DNA from: a bacterium
Lineage (GTDB): Bacteria; Bacillota; Sulfobacillia; UBA995
Assembly (NCBI GenBank): GCA_031082145.1
Contig: JAVHLP010000001.1
Coordinates: forward strand, 427,831 to 491,830
Length of the DNA stretch: 64,000 nucleotides
Reading direction: 5' to 3'
The stretch's first letter is position 1, and every line of letters begins with the position of its first letter. A program made the translations under genes and the position numbers. The notes below the pieces were generated by a model. It was not told the origin of the DNA, did not search any database, and worked only from the letters and a program-made list of their open reading frames with translations. Of the stretch, positions 51,831 through 59,943 are shown one piece after another.

Positions 51831-52766
51831 TCAGGCCGGCCCACTCGGGACCTCGAGAGTAACGGCGCCCGTCGGGCACACCCGCACGCACTGCCCGCAC
51901 CCCAGGCACTTGTCGATGTCCAAAGCGATCCCCTCCCCGGTTAACTCGCGGGCGTCGAAGATGCAACGCTTGACGCAGACACCGCAACCGTTGCAGACAT
52001 CGGCGTCGGTGACCGCCAGGTAACCGGCGGAGGCGATGGTGCGCGGCAGGCCATACTGCTTCAGGCCTCGGACGAACACGCAGCAACACTCACAGCAATT
52101 GCAGATGACCCGCGCCGGCTGCCGCATGGCCGGGTTGTCCATGCAGTGCACCAGGCCATCGTCTGCCGCCCGGGCCAGCAAGTGCTGGGCCTGACGCTGG
52201 TCCAGGGATCGCCCGAGTCCTCGTTCCCGGTAGTAGGCAGTCGCGTCGCCCAAGCTCAGGCAGACGTTGCGCGGCCTCTCGCACTCACCCATGGCCACCC
52301 GGCACACGCAGTCGATGACCACCACCGACCCCGCGGCGGCCAACACCTCGGCGGCCACGGTATAGGGAACCACCACGTGGTGATCCAGGTGAGCCAGGGT
52401 CCCTTCGGCCGGCAGGACCCGGAAGGGCGCCGTCTGAACCTCCCGGAAGCGCCGGAGGTTCCGCTCCAGGAAGTGCCGGCGAAAGACCTCCCGTTCCGCT
52501 CCGGGCTGACGGGCGTAGCGGGCCGAAAGCAGGTACTGGTAGAGCACGTCCCGCCAGGAACTGAGGGCGTACCCGGCACCCTCCCGCTCAAGGTAGCCGG
52601 AGTGGTAGAGCTCTACCATGAGATGGGTCTCGGGAGCAGTCTCCGGCAGGTGGCCGGTCCCGGCGAGCGCCAGCACCCGTGCTTCGCCGGGGGTGAACAT
52701 GCGCCGGAGGATCTCCGCGCTCGCGTTCTCGCCCAGCCGCCCTGCGAGGACGGCGTAGAAGTCCAC
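51831..52766 (-). CDS. 4Fe-4S dicluster protein
   Basis: 311 residues. The N-terminal third is a helical, winged-helix-like region (MVELYHSGYLEREGAGYALS). A Cys-rich middle (CVCRVAMGECERPRNVC, ICNCCECCC) and two C-terminal ferredoxin clusters (CNGCGVCVKRCIF and CLGCGQCVRVCPTGAV) follow. Similar proteins are annotated only as 4Fe-4S binding. GTG at 52766 is eight bases after GGAGG. Probable cytoplasmic electron carrier or sensor. Confidence 0.85.
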   Translation of the reverse strand: MDFYAVLAGRLGENASAEILRRMFTPGEARVLALAGTGHLPETAPETHLMVELYHSGYLEREGAGYALSSWRDVLYQYLLSARYARQPGAEREVFRRHFLERNLRRFREVQTAPFRVLPAEGTLAHLDHHVVVPYTVAAEVLAAAGSVVVIDCVCRVAMGECERPRNVCLSLGDATAYYRERGLGRSLDQRQAQHLLARAADDGLVHCMDNPAMRQPARVICNCCECCCVFVRGLKQYGLPRTIASAGYLAVTDADVCNGCGVCVKRCIFDARELTGEGIALDIDKCLGCGQCVRVCPTGAVTLEVPSGPA

Positions 52767-52954
52767 AGAACCCACCTCCAGCCCTCTCATACGGGGGAGG
52801 TGGCCGTTTGTCCTCCCCGGGTTTCAGGCTAGCCCTGCCACAGCCCCGTTCGCCTGCCGAACCAATCTCCTGGATCCCTCGTCTGCCGGCCGTCCTCACA
52901 GAAAACTATGGCCGGTTGTACCATCCCCGGGTCCGAGCCCGGTCCCGACCTGGC

Positions 52955-53314
52955 TCACGCTCCGAGCCGCTCCGCCTTGGACAAGTAAGCCTTCCTCAAG
53001 AGACGCATCTTGGCCGGCAGTTCAGGGGATTCCTTGCCGATGAAGTCATGAAGGTTAGAACAGGTCTCAAACCCGTCGCAGGCCGCGCAGTTCAAGACAC
53101 CCTTCCCCTCGGCACAGACACGTACCTTGCAGGTGTAGCAGTAGGCGGCAAGGAAGCGCGGGTCGCTAGAGCCACACCCCAGGCAGACCCATTCTTCAGG
53201 TTCCCCGCCGCCCGAAAACCTCGCGGCGACCTGCTTAAGGAGCTCAATGTCCCCTCTCACCGTGGCCTTGCGGGCGCGACACTCCCCGCAATCAATACCG
53301 CAGTATCCGAGCAT
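52955..53314 (-). CDS. DUF3795 cysteine-rich protein
   Basis: 119 residues starting LGYCGIDCGECRARKATVRG, the signature of DUF3795, with further pairs CLGCGSSDPRF, CYTCKVRVC and CAACDGFETC. It probably binds zinc or an Fe-S cluster; function unknown. ATG at 53314 fits the family start; the GTG 18 bases earlier is also in frame. Confidence 0.85.
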   Translation of the reverse strand: MLGYCGIDCGECRARKATVRGDIELLKQVAARFSGGGEPEEWVCLGCGSSDPRFLAAYCYTCKVRVCAEGKGVLNCAACDGFETCSNLHDFIGKESPELPAKMRLLRKAYLSKAERLGA

Positions 53315-53626
53315 GATAGCCCCGCCTTTCACTGACGGCGAGCCCAGGTAACGACTCCGCCGCCTTATGATGGTTACAGTGTACCCCCCCCGCTTGACGC
53401 TATGTCAATCCGATTCCAGGCAGTTTCCGGCGGTGACTGCCCAAGTCGAGAGGAAGCGGCTGTCGCGTCGTCTGCTCTCAGGCCTTCATAACCGCCTTCA
53501 CCCTCGGCCGGGGGCGTTTGGGGTGAGCCCCATCATCGGCCTGGCCCCGGTGCTTGCGGGAGTGCTGGTAGCGGCGGCAGGCATCCGACAGGGGTTTCGT
53601 GACGTCGATGGCAAGCATTGTTCTTG

Positions 53627-53656
53627 TTGACGAAACGTCCAACTCCGGTCTATCAT
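53627..53656 (+). promoter_or_regulatory. sigma-A promoter upstream of the MFS pseudogene
   Basis: TTGACG (53627-53632), 18-base spacer, TATCAT (53651-53656). It would give a leader of about 175 nt before the pseudogene start at 53839. The bases from 53315 to 53626 hold no gene that I can support. Confidence 0.5.
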
Positions 53657-53687
53657 TGGATCAGGGTCTTCAGAGGAGGACAGGAAG

Positions 53688-53711
53688 ATGATCCACACCG
53701 GCGGGGTCTGA
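53688..53711 (+). CDS. 7-aa leader peptide MIHTGGV
   Basis: ATG at 53688 has GAGGAGG eight bases upstream and the frame stops at TGA 53709-53711. It lies in the leader of the MFS pseudogene, upstream of a strong hairpin. Leader peptides of this size control several drug-efflux genes; the role here is inference. Confidence 0.35.
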   Translation: MIHTGGV

Positions 53712-53759
53712 GTCCTCCCGCCGTTGGGATCCTTCCCGACGTTGCATCAGAGAGAGAGC

Positions 53760-53799
53760 GCCCGGCCGGTATCGCCCGGCCGGGCGCCGGCTTTCCGGC
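53760..53799. repeat. strong hairpins in the MFS pseudogene leader
   Basis: GCCCGGCCGG (53760-53769) and CCGGCCGGGC (53776-53785) form a perfect ten-base inverted repeat with loop TATCGC. GCCGG-CTTT-CCGGC follows at once (53786-53799... arms 53786-53790 and 53795-53799). No T-run follows. Confidence 0.6.
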
Positions 53800-53838
53800 C
53801 CAGGCCACCGGCGGGGACCACTCCCGGGGAGGTGTCCC

Positions 53839-54648
53839 GTGCGACGAGTGCTGGCCGGATGGCGTTCGCTAGCGCCTGATCTGCGCTTCTCTACTGGTCC
53901 ATCTTGCTGAGCGGCCTGGCCCACAATGCCTGCCACGGGCTGCGGCCACCCTTCCTCCGGGGACAGGGGGTGCCGGTGGAACGGGTAGGCCTCTTCTTCG
54001 CCGCCGTGACGGCGACCGGGGAGGTGCGGCAAGTCAGCATCGCCTCCTCTCGGGAGCGAAGGCCGGGGTGTACTGCGGAACGGGATCCCGGAGGGTGATG
54101 GGGGCCGCCTTGCTCTGGTTTCTCATCGGCCTAGAGATGGGGTCTGCTCGACCCGGTGAGCCGGTTGCTGGTGGTGGACGCCTTCAACGTCACCTGGCTG
54201 TCGGTCGGCCAGGTGGGCGTGTTCGCCTCGCTGGCCGCCATGGTCGCAACGCTAGGCGGGGAAATGCTGGCCGACCGTCGCCGGCGGGTGGCCATCGTCA
54301 CCGCAAGCTTCCTGCTCGGCGCCGTCGCCTTCAGCGCCCTTCCCTGGGCGCCACGGTTGGAGGTGGCGTATTCAGCTTACTTCCTCACTTTACCTGGTCG
54401 TAGCCTGCAACGGCCCGGCCCTGGACGCCATGACCCGGGAGGTAGTGCCGGGCGCCTCTCGTGGCCGTTTCCTCGGGCTTACCAGCACCCTGGTGATGCC
54501 GGGGATGACGCTGGGCTCGGCGCCCGCCGGGTGGCTGTACGCCCGGGCCCGGGGCTGCCCTTCACCCTGGCCGGTGCCCTGGAGTTAACCCTGGCGATCG
54601 TGGTGCTCACCACCCTGCGGGCGGGGGATGGCCGGCCCCGGAGATGAG
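53839..54648 (+). pseudogene. MFS transporter pseudogene
   Basis: GTG at 53839 behind GGGGAGG opens a frame, but transporter-like sequence continues across at least three frames. One piece is LLYWSILLSGLAHNACHGLR; the next is LLVVDAFNVTWLSVGQVGVF with LADRRRRVAIVTASFLLGAV; then YLVVACNGPALDAMTREVVP and LTSTLVMPGMTLGSAPAGWL; and last LPFTLAGALELTLAIVVLTT. The combined pieces resemble an MFS exporter of about 270 residues, shorter than usual. Frameshifts at several places mark a decayed gene unless the assembly is faulty. Its 3' end overlaps the opposite-strand ferredoxin gene. Confidence 0.75.
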
Positions 54649-55304
54649 CCGGGACAGGCCTTCTCCGGGCCGATCTCGCCGCCGGTGCCGACGGTCACCA
54701 CCCGGACCGGCACCGGGCGGGCGGACTCCCGGACCGCCTCGGCGACCAGGCGCGCCAGTCCGTGGCAGCAGGGCACTTCCATGTGGGCGATGACGAACCC
54801 CTGTGGCAGGGCTTCCCGGATCACCAGGGCTAGCCGGCCGACCATGTCCCGCGGATCATCCAGCTTGGGGCAGCCGACCAGCACCGGCCGGTCCCGCCGC
54901 AGCCCACGCTGGAAGTCGGAGCACACCACCGGCACACAGTCCGCGACCACCAGGATCTCCTTGCCGGCCAGGAAGGGCGCCCGGGGAGCGACCAGCCGCA
55001 GCTGCACCGGCCACTGCCCCCGTTCCCGCTCCCCCAGGCCGGGGCACACCGGGCAGGCCCTCGCGGCGGCGAGATGCTTCTCCACCGCCACCGGGTCAAA
55101 GCTCTCCGCCTCGCGCTCCTCCACGGTGATAGCCCCCCGGGGACACTCGCCCAGGCAAGCTCCCAGTCCATCGCAGAAGCTATCGCCGACTAGGCGGGCC
55201 TTCCCGCCCTCGACCCGCAGCGCGCCTTCTGCGCAGGCGGGGACACAAAGACCGCAACCGTCGCAAAGATCCTCGTTGATTCTCACTACCAGGCGTCTTG
55301 TCAT
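54585..55304 (-). CDS. 4Fe-4S ferredoxin-like protein
   Basis: 239 residues: two N-terminal ferredoxin clusters (CDGCGLCVPACAEGAL and CDGLGACLGECPRGAI) joined to a domain with CPVCPGLG, VVADCVPVVCSDFQRGLRRD and MEVPCCHGL. Such ferredoxins with an extra Cys-rich domain occur widely in anaerobes with unknown partners. ATG at 55304 has GGAGG eight bases upstream. Its last 60 bases overlap the MFS pseudogene in the opposite direction. Confidence 0.88.
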   Translation of the reverse strand: MTRRLVVRINEDLCDGCGLCVPACAEGALRVEGGKARLVGDSFCDGLGACLGECPRGAITVEEREAESFDPVAVEKHLAAARACPVCPGLGERERGQWPVQLRLVAPRAPFLAGKEILVVADCVPVVCSDFQRGLRRDRPVLVGCPKLDDPRDMVGRLALVIREALPQGFVIAHMEVPCCHGLARLVAEAVRESARPVPVRVVTVGTGGEIGPEKACPGSSPGPAIPRPQGGEHHDRQG

Positions 55305-55350
55305 GCTCGGCCTCCTTCCTAGTCCATTGTAGCGCATCACCGGCCCGTTT

Positions 55351-55566
55351 TCATGAGCCAACTGCTGTCAGTGCGGACCAGGGCGGCAACGGGCACGGGA
55401 GCGATACCCAGGCCAGCCAGCCGCCGGCGGCCAGGGGTCCGGTGGCGAGGAACCCCCGCACCGCCGGCACGAGCACCGCTCCCGCCTGCAACAGCCTGGA
55501 GCAGGCCCGGGGCCCCAACCGTTCCCGCGCCAGGGCGGGATCCAGACTGCGGCCACCGTCTTCCAC
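55351..55566 (-). CDS. 71-aa hydrophobic small protein, unknown
   Basis: GTG at 55566 with GGGAGG about eight bases upstream opens a 71-codon frame: a charged start (EDGGRSLDPALARERLGPRA) and a hydrophobic stretch (FLATGPLAAGGWLAWVSLP). It lies 46 bases before the ferredoxin gene on the same strand. High G+C inflates chance ORFs here, so confidence is low. From 55567 to 56013 I see nothing coding, only two short repeats of GAACTGGCAAGCCC. Confidence 0.35.
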   Translation of the reverse strand: MEDGGRSLDPALARERLGPRACSRLLQAGAVLVPAVRGFLATGPLAAGGWLAWVSLPCPLPPWSALTAVGS

Positions 55567-55990
55567 CTGAGGCCCCTCCCGCTCGCGGGGACAAGAAAGC
55601 CCCCGCGCGGCACTCTCCCGCGGAGGTCTCGCCGGGCCGGGGCCCCCCGGCCGCGGGCCTGCCCTGGCGGCAGGCCGGGCTGACGCGGTAACTGGGTGCA
55701 GGGCCTACTCCCGTCCTGCGACCAGCATAGCACGGGGAGGCGGCGGCAAGCCCCTTGCAGAACTGGCAAGCCCGGCCGTGGCGCTTCTAACCTTGCAGCC
55801 CTCTGACCTCCCCCATCCGGTGGGGTAGGCACAGGGCCAGGAGCCGCCTGAGGGCGTGGCCGGCCTCAGCCCCGCGACGGGCGGAACTGGCAAGCCCTCC
55901 GGTAGGCCACCCCGGCCGGGCCAGCGGCGACGGTCCCCTGGCCGTGGCGTCAGGCTGGACAGGAAGAGACGCCCGGCCCTTTGATGGCAG

Positions 55991-56019
55991 TTGTGCCTTG
56001 CCCTTCCGTCCACTACAAT
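55991..56019 (+). promoter_or_regulatory. sigma-A promoter of the PIG-L gene
   Basis: TTGTGC (55991-55996), 17-base spacer, TACAAT (56014-56019); transcription near 56026 and TTG start at 56058. Confidence 0.5.
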
Positions 56020-56057
56020 TGAGGTAAGCTGTGCGCCCGGACGGGAGGAGGAGTCGG

Positions 56058-56831
56058 TTGTCCCATCGCGAGGGCACGGGTACCCCCGCAGGCGGACCGG
56101 CCGTGATGGTTCTGGCCCACAACGACGACGAAGTTTTCATCAACGCGCGTATCCGGGCCTTGATCCGGTCAGGCGGGGAAGTGCAGGCCGTCTGGCTAAC
56201 GGCAGGCCTACTGGCCCCCTCGCCCGATACCCGCCGCGAGGAGTCCCGGGCGGCTATGGCATACCTGGGAGTACCCGCGGAGAAGCTGTCGTTCTGGGAC
56301 TACCCCGACCTCCGCACCCTCGGCCACCTGGAGGAGATCGTGAGCCGTCTGGCGTCCTACCTCAGCACGGCCGTTCCGGCGGAGATCTACGTCCCCTCCT
56401 TCGAGGGAGGGCACCCCGACCATGACGTGGCCAACTTCGCCGTCAGCCAGGCGGTCTGCCGGAGCACGCTGGCGGCTCAAGTCTATGAGTTTCCGGTCAC
56501 CAACGCTTGCCGGGGCCGCGTGCCAGTGCTGGGCGGATTCGTACCGGACTCCGTTCCCGTGCTCCGCACTCCCCGCCGCCCCGAAGACCGGCGGGTCTGG
56601 CTGCGGCTGTGGCAGTTGCACCGCTCCCAGTACCGGTACCTGAGGATCCCCCTGGCCCTCTGCCTTGACCGCAGCCGCTGGCGCGAAGGCGAGCCCTACC
56701 GTCCCTTGCCCCGCCACAACTACCTGGAACGGCCTCACGGAGGCCGGTTGGGGTACGAGAGGCTGCTCGGCTTCCATTTCGGCCGCTTTCGGTCTGCGGT
56801 TCGCGAATACCTGGAGGCCCACGGCGCCTGA
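56058..56831 (+). CDS. PIG-L/LmbE family deacetylase
   Basis: 257 residues with the zinc motif AHNDDE (usually AHPDDE) followed by EVFINARIRALIRSGGEV, and the second His motif GGHPDHDVAN. These enzymes remove acetyl groups from sugar or related substrates, for example in bacillithiol or glycolipid synthesis. Pro to Asn in the first motif is unusual but leaves the metal ligands intact. TTG at 56058 lies about seven bases after GGAGGAG. Confidence 0.88.
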   Translation: MSHREGTGTPAGGPAVMVLAHNDDEVFINARIRALIRSGGEVQAVWLTAGLLAPSPDTRREESRAAMAYLGVPAEKLSFWDYPDLRTLGHLEEIVSRLASYLSTAVPAEIYVPSFEGGHPDHDVANFAVSQAVCRSTLAAQVYEFPVTNACRGRVPVLGGFVPDSVPVLRTPRRPEDRRVWLRLWQLHRSQYRYLRIPLALCLDRSRWREGEPYRPLPRHNYLERPHGGRLGYERLLGFHFGRFRSAVREYLEAHGA

Positions 56832-56952
56832 TCGCCATTTTCTGGAGACAGCGCGTTACCAGCAAGATCTCCTCCTGGCAGGGTTTTTCCAGGGGAGGTC
56901 AAGCGCCTGCCGGTGGCGAATGGGAAGAATAGGTCCGGAGAGGAGGACGGGG

Positions 56953-57870
56953 GTGGTGGCCAAGTCCTGGTTCGACTTGAGGGAGATCCACCCCGGCGTG
57001 TGGAGCCTCTCTGAGCCGGGTCACCTGGAAGAGGTCATCTCTTACTTGGTTCTCGGCCGTGACCGCGCCGTGCTGGTGGATACCGGGATGGGCATCGGTG
57101 ATCTGCGGCGGGCCGTCCTGCGCCTGACCAGACTCCCCATCCTGGTGGTGAACACCCACGCCGACTTCCACCACTGCGGGGCCAACCACGAGTACCAGGA
57201 GGTCGCCGCCCACGCCGCGGAGGTCCCCCGGATTGAGAGGGGATGGAGCCCGGAAGAGGTAGCCGAAGCGATGCTACCCCATAAGATATGGGCTCCCCTG
57301 CCGGCCGGGTTCGACCCCGGGGAGTACCGGGTGGAACCCTCATCGGTCACCCGGTTGCTGGCCGAGGGGGATGATATAGAGCTGGGTGGTAGAAGGCTCA
57401 GAGTTCTCGAGACCCCCGGCCACACGCCGGGTAGCCTCTGCCTGTGGGACGAGCACAACAGCATCCTGTTCACCGGCGACACCCTCTCCCCCACCGCCAT
57501 GTCTGCCGCCGGCTCCGACTCCGACCCCGAGCAACTGCTGGAGAGCATGACCCGGCTGGCCCAACTGGCCGGCGAGGTGGCGCGGATCTGCCCCGGCCAC
57601 CACCAGGCACCCCTGGGACCGGACTTCCTCGCCGAGGCGGCGGAGGCCGTGAGCCGGGTCCGGGCGGGCGTCAGCCGCATCGAGCCCGCCGGTGAAGGCT
57701 TTGTACGGCACCGCTTCCGTCGCTTCTCCCTGGTGCTCCCCGGTCAGGTCGAAGAACCGGCCTTGGCCGTTCCCGACACCCGCCCGCCCGTTCCCAAGAA
57801 ACCGGCCGCCCGGAAGAAGGGGAAGACGCAGTCCGGGCGCCGCCCGGCAGGTCACGCCCCCAGCCGGTAG
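56953..57870 (+). CDS. MBL-fold hydrolase with rearranged metal motif
   Basis: 305 residues of the metallo-beta-lactamase fold: VLVDTGMGIGDL, then NTHADFHHCGANHEY where most members have THxHxDHxGG, TPGHTPGSLC, FTGDTLSP and CPGHHQAPLG. In the first motif the second His and the Asp are exchanged (HxDxHH instead of HxHxDH). A basic Lys/Arg/Pro-rich tail of about 30 residues follows the fold. GTG at 56953 is six bases after AGGAGG; the upstream frame overlaps the PIG-L gene and is not family-like. Confidence 0.88.
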   Translation: MVAKSWFDLREIHPGVWSLSEPGHLEEVISYLVLGRDRAVLVDTGMGIGDLRRAVLRLTRLPILVVNTHADFHHCGANHEYQEVAAHAAEVPRIERGWSPEEVAEAMLPHKIWAPLPAGFDPGEYRVEPSSVTRLLAEGDDIELGGRRLRVLETPGHTPGSLCLWDEHNSILFTGDTLSPTAMSAAGSDSDPEQLLESMTRLAQLAGEVARICPGHHQAPLGPDFLAEAAEAVSRVRAGVSRIEPAGEGFVRHRFRRFSLVLPGQVEEPALAVPDTRPPVPKKPAARKKGKTQSGRRPAGHAPSR

Positions 57871-57918
57871 GAGAAGACCTCTTTCCCGCGGAATGGAGTT
57901 CTCCCGAGGAGGCCCACC

Positions 57919-59265
57919 GTGATCGAACCCTTGGCAGGCCGCCAGGTTCGCCCTGGCATTGTCCGTCTGGCCTGGCCGGTCTTCGCCGAGATGTCACTGC
58001 AGACCATAACCCAAGTAGTCGACCTGGTAATGGTCGGCCGGCTGGGGGCCGTGGCGGTGGCGGCCGTCGGTCTGAGTTTCCAGCCGCTCTGGTTGGCCAC
58101 CGGGGTCTTCATGGGCCTGGCGGCGGGGACCACTGCGGTGGTGGCCAGGTCGGTTGGCGCTGGTGACCCGGGCCCCGCGGGAAGGGCCGCCCACCAGTCT
58201 TTTCTCCTCGCCGTAGCCCTCGCGCTCCTCGTGGGGAGTGCCGTTCTTGCCGGCGCCGCCACCCTCTTGCGGCTGATGGGAGCCGAACCGGCGGTGGTGG
58301 CAGCGGGCTCATCTTACGTCCGCCTTCTGGTCCCCGGCATGGTGGCCCTGATGTGCGGGCAAGTGGTAACGGGAGCGCTGCGAGGCGCGGGTGACACCCG
58401 CACCCCCCTCAAGATTAGCGCCCTGGTCAACCTCCTCAACATCGGTGGCAACTGGGTGCTCATCTTCGGGCACCTCGGTTTTCCGGCGTTGGGGCTGGCA
58501 GGCGCGGCCGTCGCCACCAGCCTGGCCCGGGCCGGTGGGCTGGTCTTGCTGCTGGCGGCATGTTTCAGGAGTAACGCGGCCGTCCCCTTCCCCCGCCGGG
58601 GGTTCTTCCGGCCCGAGCCCGCCACCATGGCCCGCGTAGTCCGGGTGGGCCTACCGGCCGCCCTAGAGCGGATCACCAACAGCCTGGGCATGGTCCTGTA
58701 CGCCCGGGTGGTGGCTGGACTGGGCACGGTGGCCTTCGCCGCCCACGCCATCGCCCTCAACGTGGAGTCTCTCTCCTACATGCCCGGCATCGCCTTGTCG
58801 GTGGCCGCGTCGGCACTGGTGGGGCAGGAGTTGGGAGCCCGCCGGCCCGACCGGGCCATCGCCTGCGGCTGGGAATGCCTCCGGCTGGCCCTGACCGTCA
58901 TGGGCGGCATGGGGCTGATCTTCCTGTTGCTGCCGGGGCCGCTGGTACGCCTGTACACCGCCGACCCGGGGATCGTCACCCTGGGGGTCATCGCCCTCCG
59001 GGTGGTGGCCTTCGCCCAGATCCCCGAGGCCACCGGCTTCGTCCTGGGAGGAGCGCTGAGAGGTGCCGGCGACACCCTCACCGTCCTGCGCATCACGCTG
59101 ATCGGCGTCTGGGGGGTGCGGCTGATCAGCGCTTACCTCTTTGTGCCCGTGCTGGGGCTGGGCATTCTGGGCGCCTGGCTGGCGATGAGCCTCGACTGGC
59201 TGGTGCGAGCGGCCTACCTGGCAGCCCATTTCAGGGCCGGGCGCTGGCGGGAGATTGAGGTCTGA
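57919..59265 (+). CDS. MATE family efflux transporter
   Basis: 448 residues with twelve membrane segments in two MATE repeats (IVRLAWPVFAEMSLQTITQV VDLVMVGRLG in the first; VTGALRGAGDTRTPLKIS and LGGALRGAGDTLTVLRIT end the respective halves). It exports drugs or cationic metabolites against Na+ or H+. GTG at 57919 follows GAGGAGG. It is close behind the MBL gene, 48 bases. Confidence 0.95.
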   Translation: MIEPLAGRQVRPGIVRLAWPVFAEMSLQTITQVVDLVMVGRLGAVAVAAVGLSFQPLWLATGVFMGLAAGTTAVVARSVGAGDPGPAGRAAHQSFLLAVALALLVGSAVLAGAATLLRLMGAEPAVVAAGSSYVRLLVPGMVALMCGQVVTGALRGAGDTRTPLKISALVNLLNIGGNWVLIFGHLGFPALGLAGAAVATSLARAGGLVLLLAACFRSNAAVPFPRRGFFRPEPATMARVVRVGLPAALERITNSLGMVLYARVVAGLGTVAFAAHAIALNVESLSYMPGIALSVAASALVGQELGARRPDRAIACGWECLRLALTVMGGMGLIFLLLPGPLVRLYTADPGIVTLGVIALRVVAFAQIPEATGFVLGGALRGAGDTLTVLRITLIGVWGVRLISAYLFVPVLGLGILGAWLAMSLDWLVRAAYLAAHFRAGRWREIEV

Positions 59266-59291
59266 GGAAAACCTCTGTGAACTGCCGGAAA

Positions 59292-59315
59292 GGGCCCGTC
59301 CGATGGGACGGACCC
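59292..59315. terminator. bidirectional hairpin between MATE gene and Cys-rich micro-gene
   Basis: GGGCCCGTCC (59292-59301) pairs with GGACGGACCC (59306-59315) around a short loop, with one mismatch. It lies between convergent genes, so it may terminate transcription from both sides although no T-run is present. Confidence 0.45.
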
Positions 59316-59374
59316 CCGACCGTACCGGCCGCCAAAGCGGCAGCGCGACCCTGCCACGCCTCCCCCACCACTCG

Positions 59375-59515
59375 CTACTGCTTGGGCTTCTCGGCGCACG
59401 GATGGCACGGCTCATCGCCATGGCATTCCCGGATCTGCTCCGCAGAACACTCTCCCGGCTTGCCCCGGAGTTTATCCGGGTGCTTGCACTCCTGTTTCTT
59501 CTCCTCACCGCCCAC
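59375..59515 (-). CDS. 46-aa Cys-rich protein coupled to ArsR
   Basis: GTG at 59515, eight bases after GGGAGG, overlaps the ArsR gene by 11 bases. The product contains ECKHPDKLRGKPGECSAEQI, then RECHGDEPCHPCAEKPKQ, with six cysteines and three histidines. This pattern (HPxKLxGKPxECxxEQIRECHGD) recurs in small proteins of many anaerobes, usually without a name. It may bind the metal or ligand sensed by the regulator. Confidence 0.72.
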   Translation of the reverse strand: MGGEEKKQECKHPDKLRGKPGECSAEQIRECHGDEPCHPCAEKPKQ

Positions 59516-59831
59516 AGTCTCCACCTCCCTCTCCTCGCCGGCAGCACCGGTCGTTCCCGGCCTCCTCCGGCAGAATCGACCAAAGCTCCGCCTGTAGCTC
59601 ACGCTGCAACTGCTCGAAAGCACCTCGCTCCAGACGGTAGTGGACGAAGTAGCCCCGGCGATCACCTGTGACCAGCCCCGCATCACGGAGCACCCTGAGA
59701 TGCTGGGAGGCGGCGGGCGAGGAGATCCCGACCTCCGCGGCGATCAGCTTGGTGCAGCAAGGCCCCCTTGCCAGCAGGCGGACTATGCGGTAACGGCTGG
59801 GTTCCGCCAGGGCCCGCAAGGCTTCCAACAT
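59505..59831 (-). CDS. ArsR/SmtB family metalloregulator-like repressor
   Basis: 108 residues: winged helix with LRALAEPSRYRIVRLLARGP, CCTKLIAAEVGISSPAASQH, LRVLRDAGLVTGDRRGYFVHY. The CC pair at the start of the second helix, and further cysteines in the tail (NDRCCRRGEGGGDCGR), could bind a thiophilic metal or metalloid, but the classical ELCVCD is absent. ATG at 59831. It is expressed from a near-consensus promoter with an operator-like repeat at the expected start site and is coupled to the Cys-rich micro-gene. Confidence 0.88.
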   Translation of the reverse strand: MLEALRALAEPSRYRIVRLLARGPCCTKLIAAEVGISSPAASQHLRVLRDAGLVTGDRRGYFVHYRLERGAFEQLQRELQAELWSILPEEAGNDRCCRRGEGGGDCGR

Positions 59832-59859
59832 CAGAACACCCCGCCCTTAAGTCTTTAAG

Positions 59860-59901
59860 CAATCACTAATTGAGTATAGCCCCCCGGCTGCAGGCTGTCA
59901 A
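59860..59901 (-). promoter_or_regulatory. ArsR promoter with CAAT-N5-ATTG operator
   Basis: On the minus strand TTGACA (59901-59896), exactly 17 bases, TATACT (59878-59873). The inverted repeat CAATCACTAATTG (59860-59872) covers the expected start site. Its form (CAAT-N5-ATTG) resembles ArsR-type operators. A second imperfect repeat CTTAAGTCTTTAAG lies at 59846-59859. Confidence 0.7.
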
Positions 59902-59943
59902 GGGGGGGACCGGCGCCGCGACGTGGCCGGAATGGCGGTCTTC

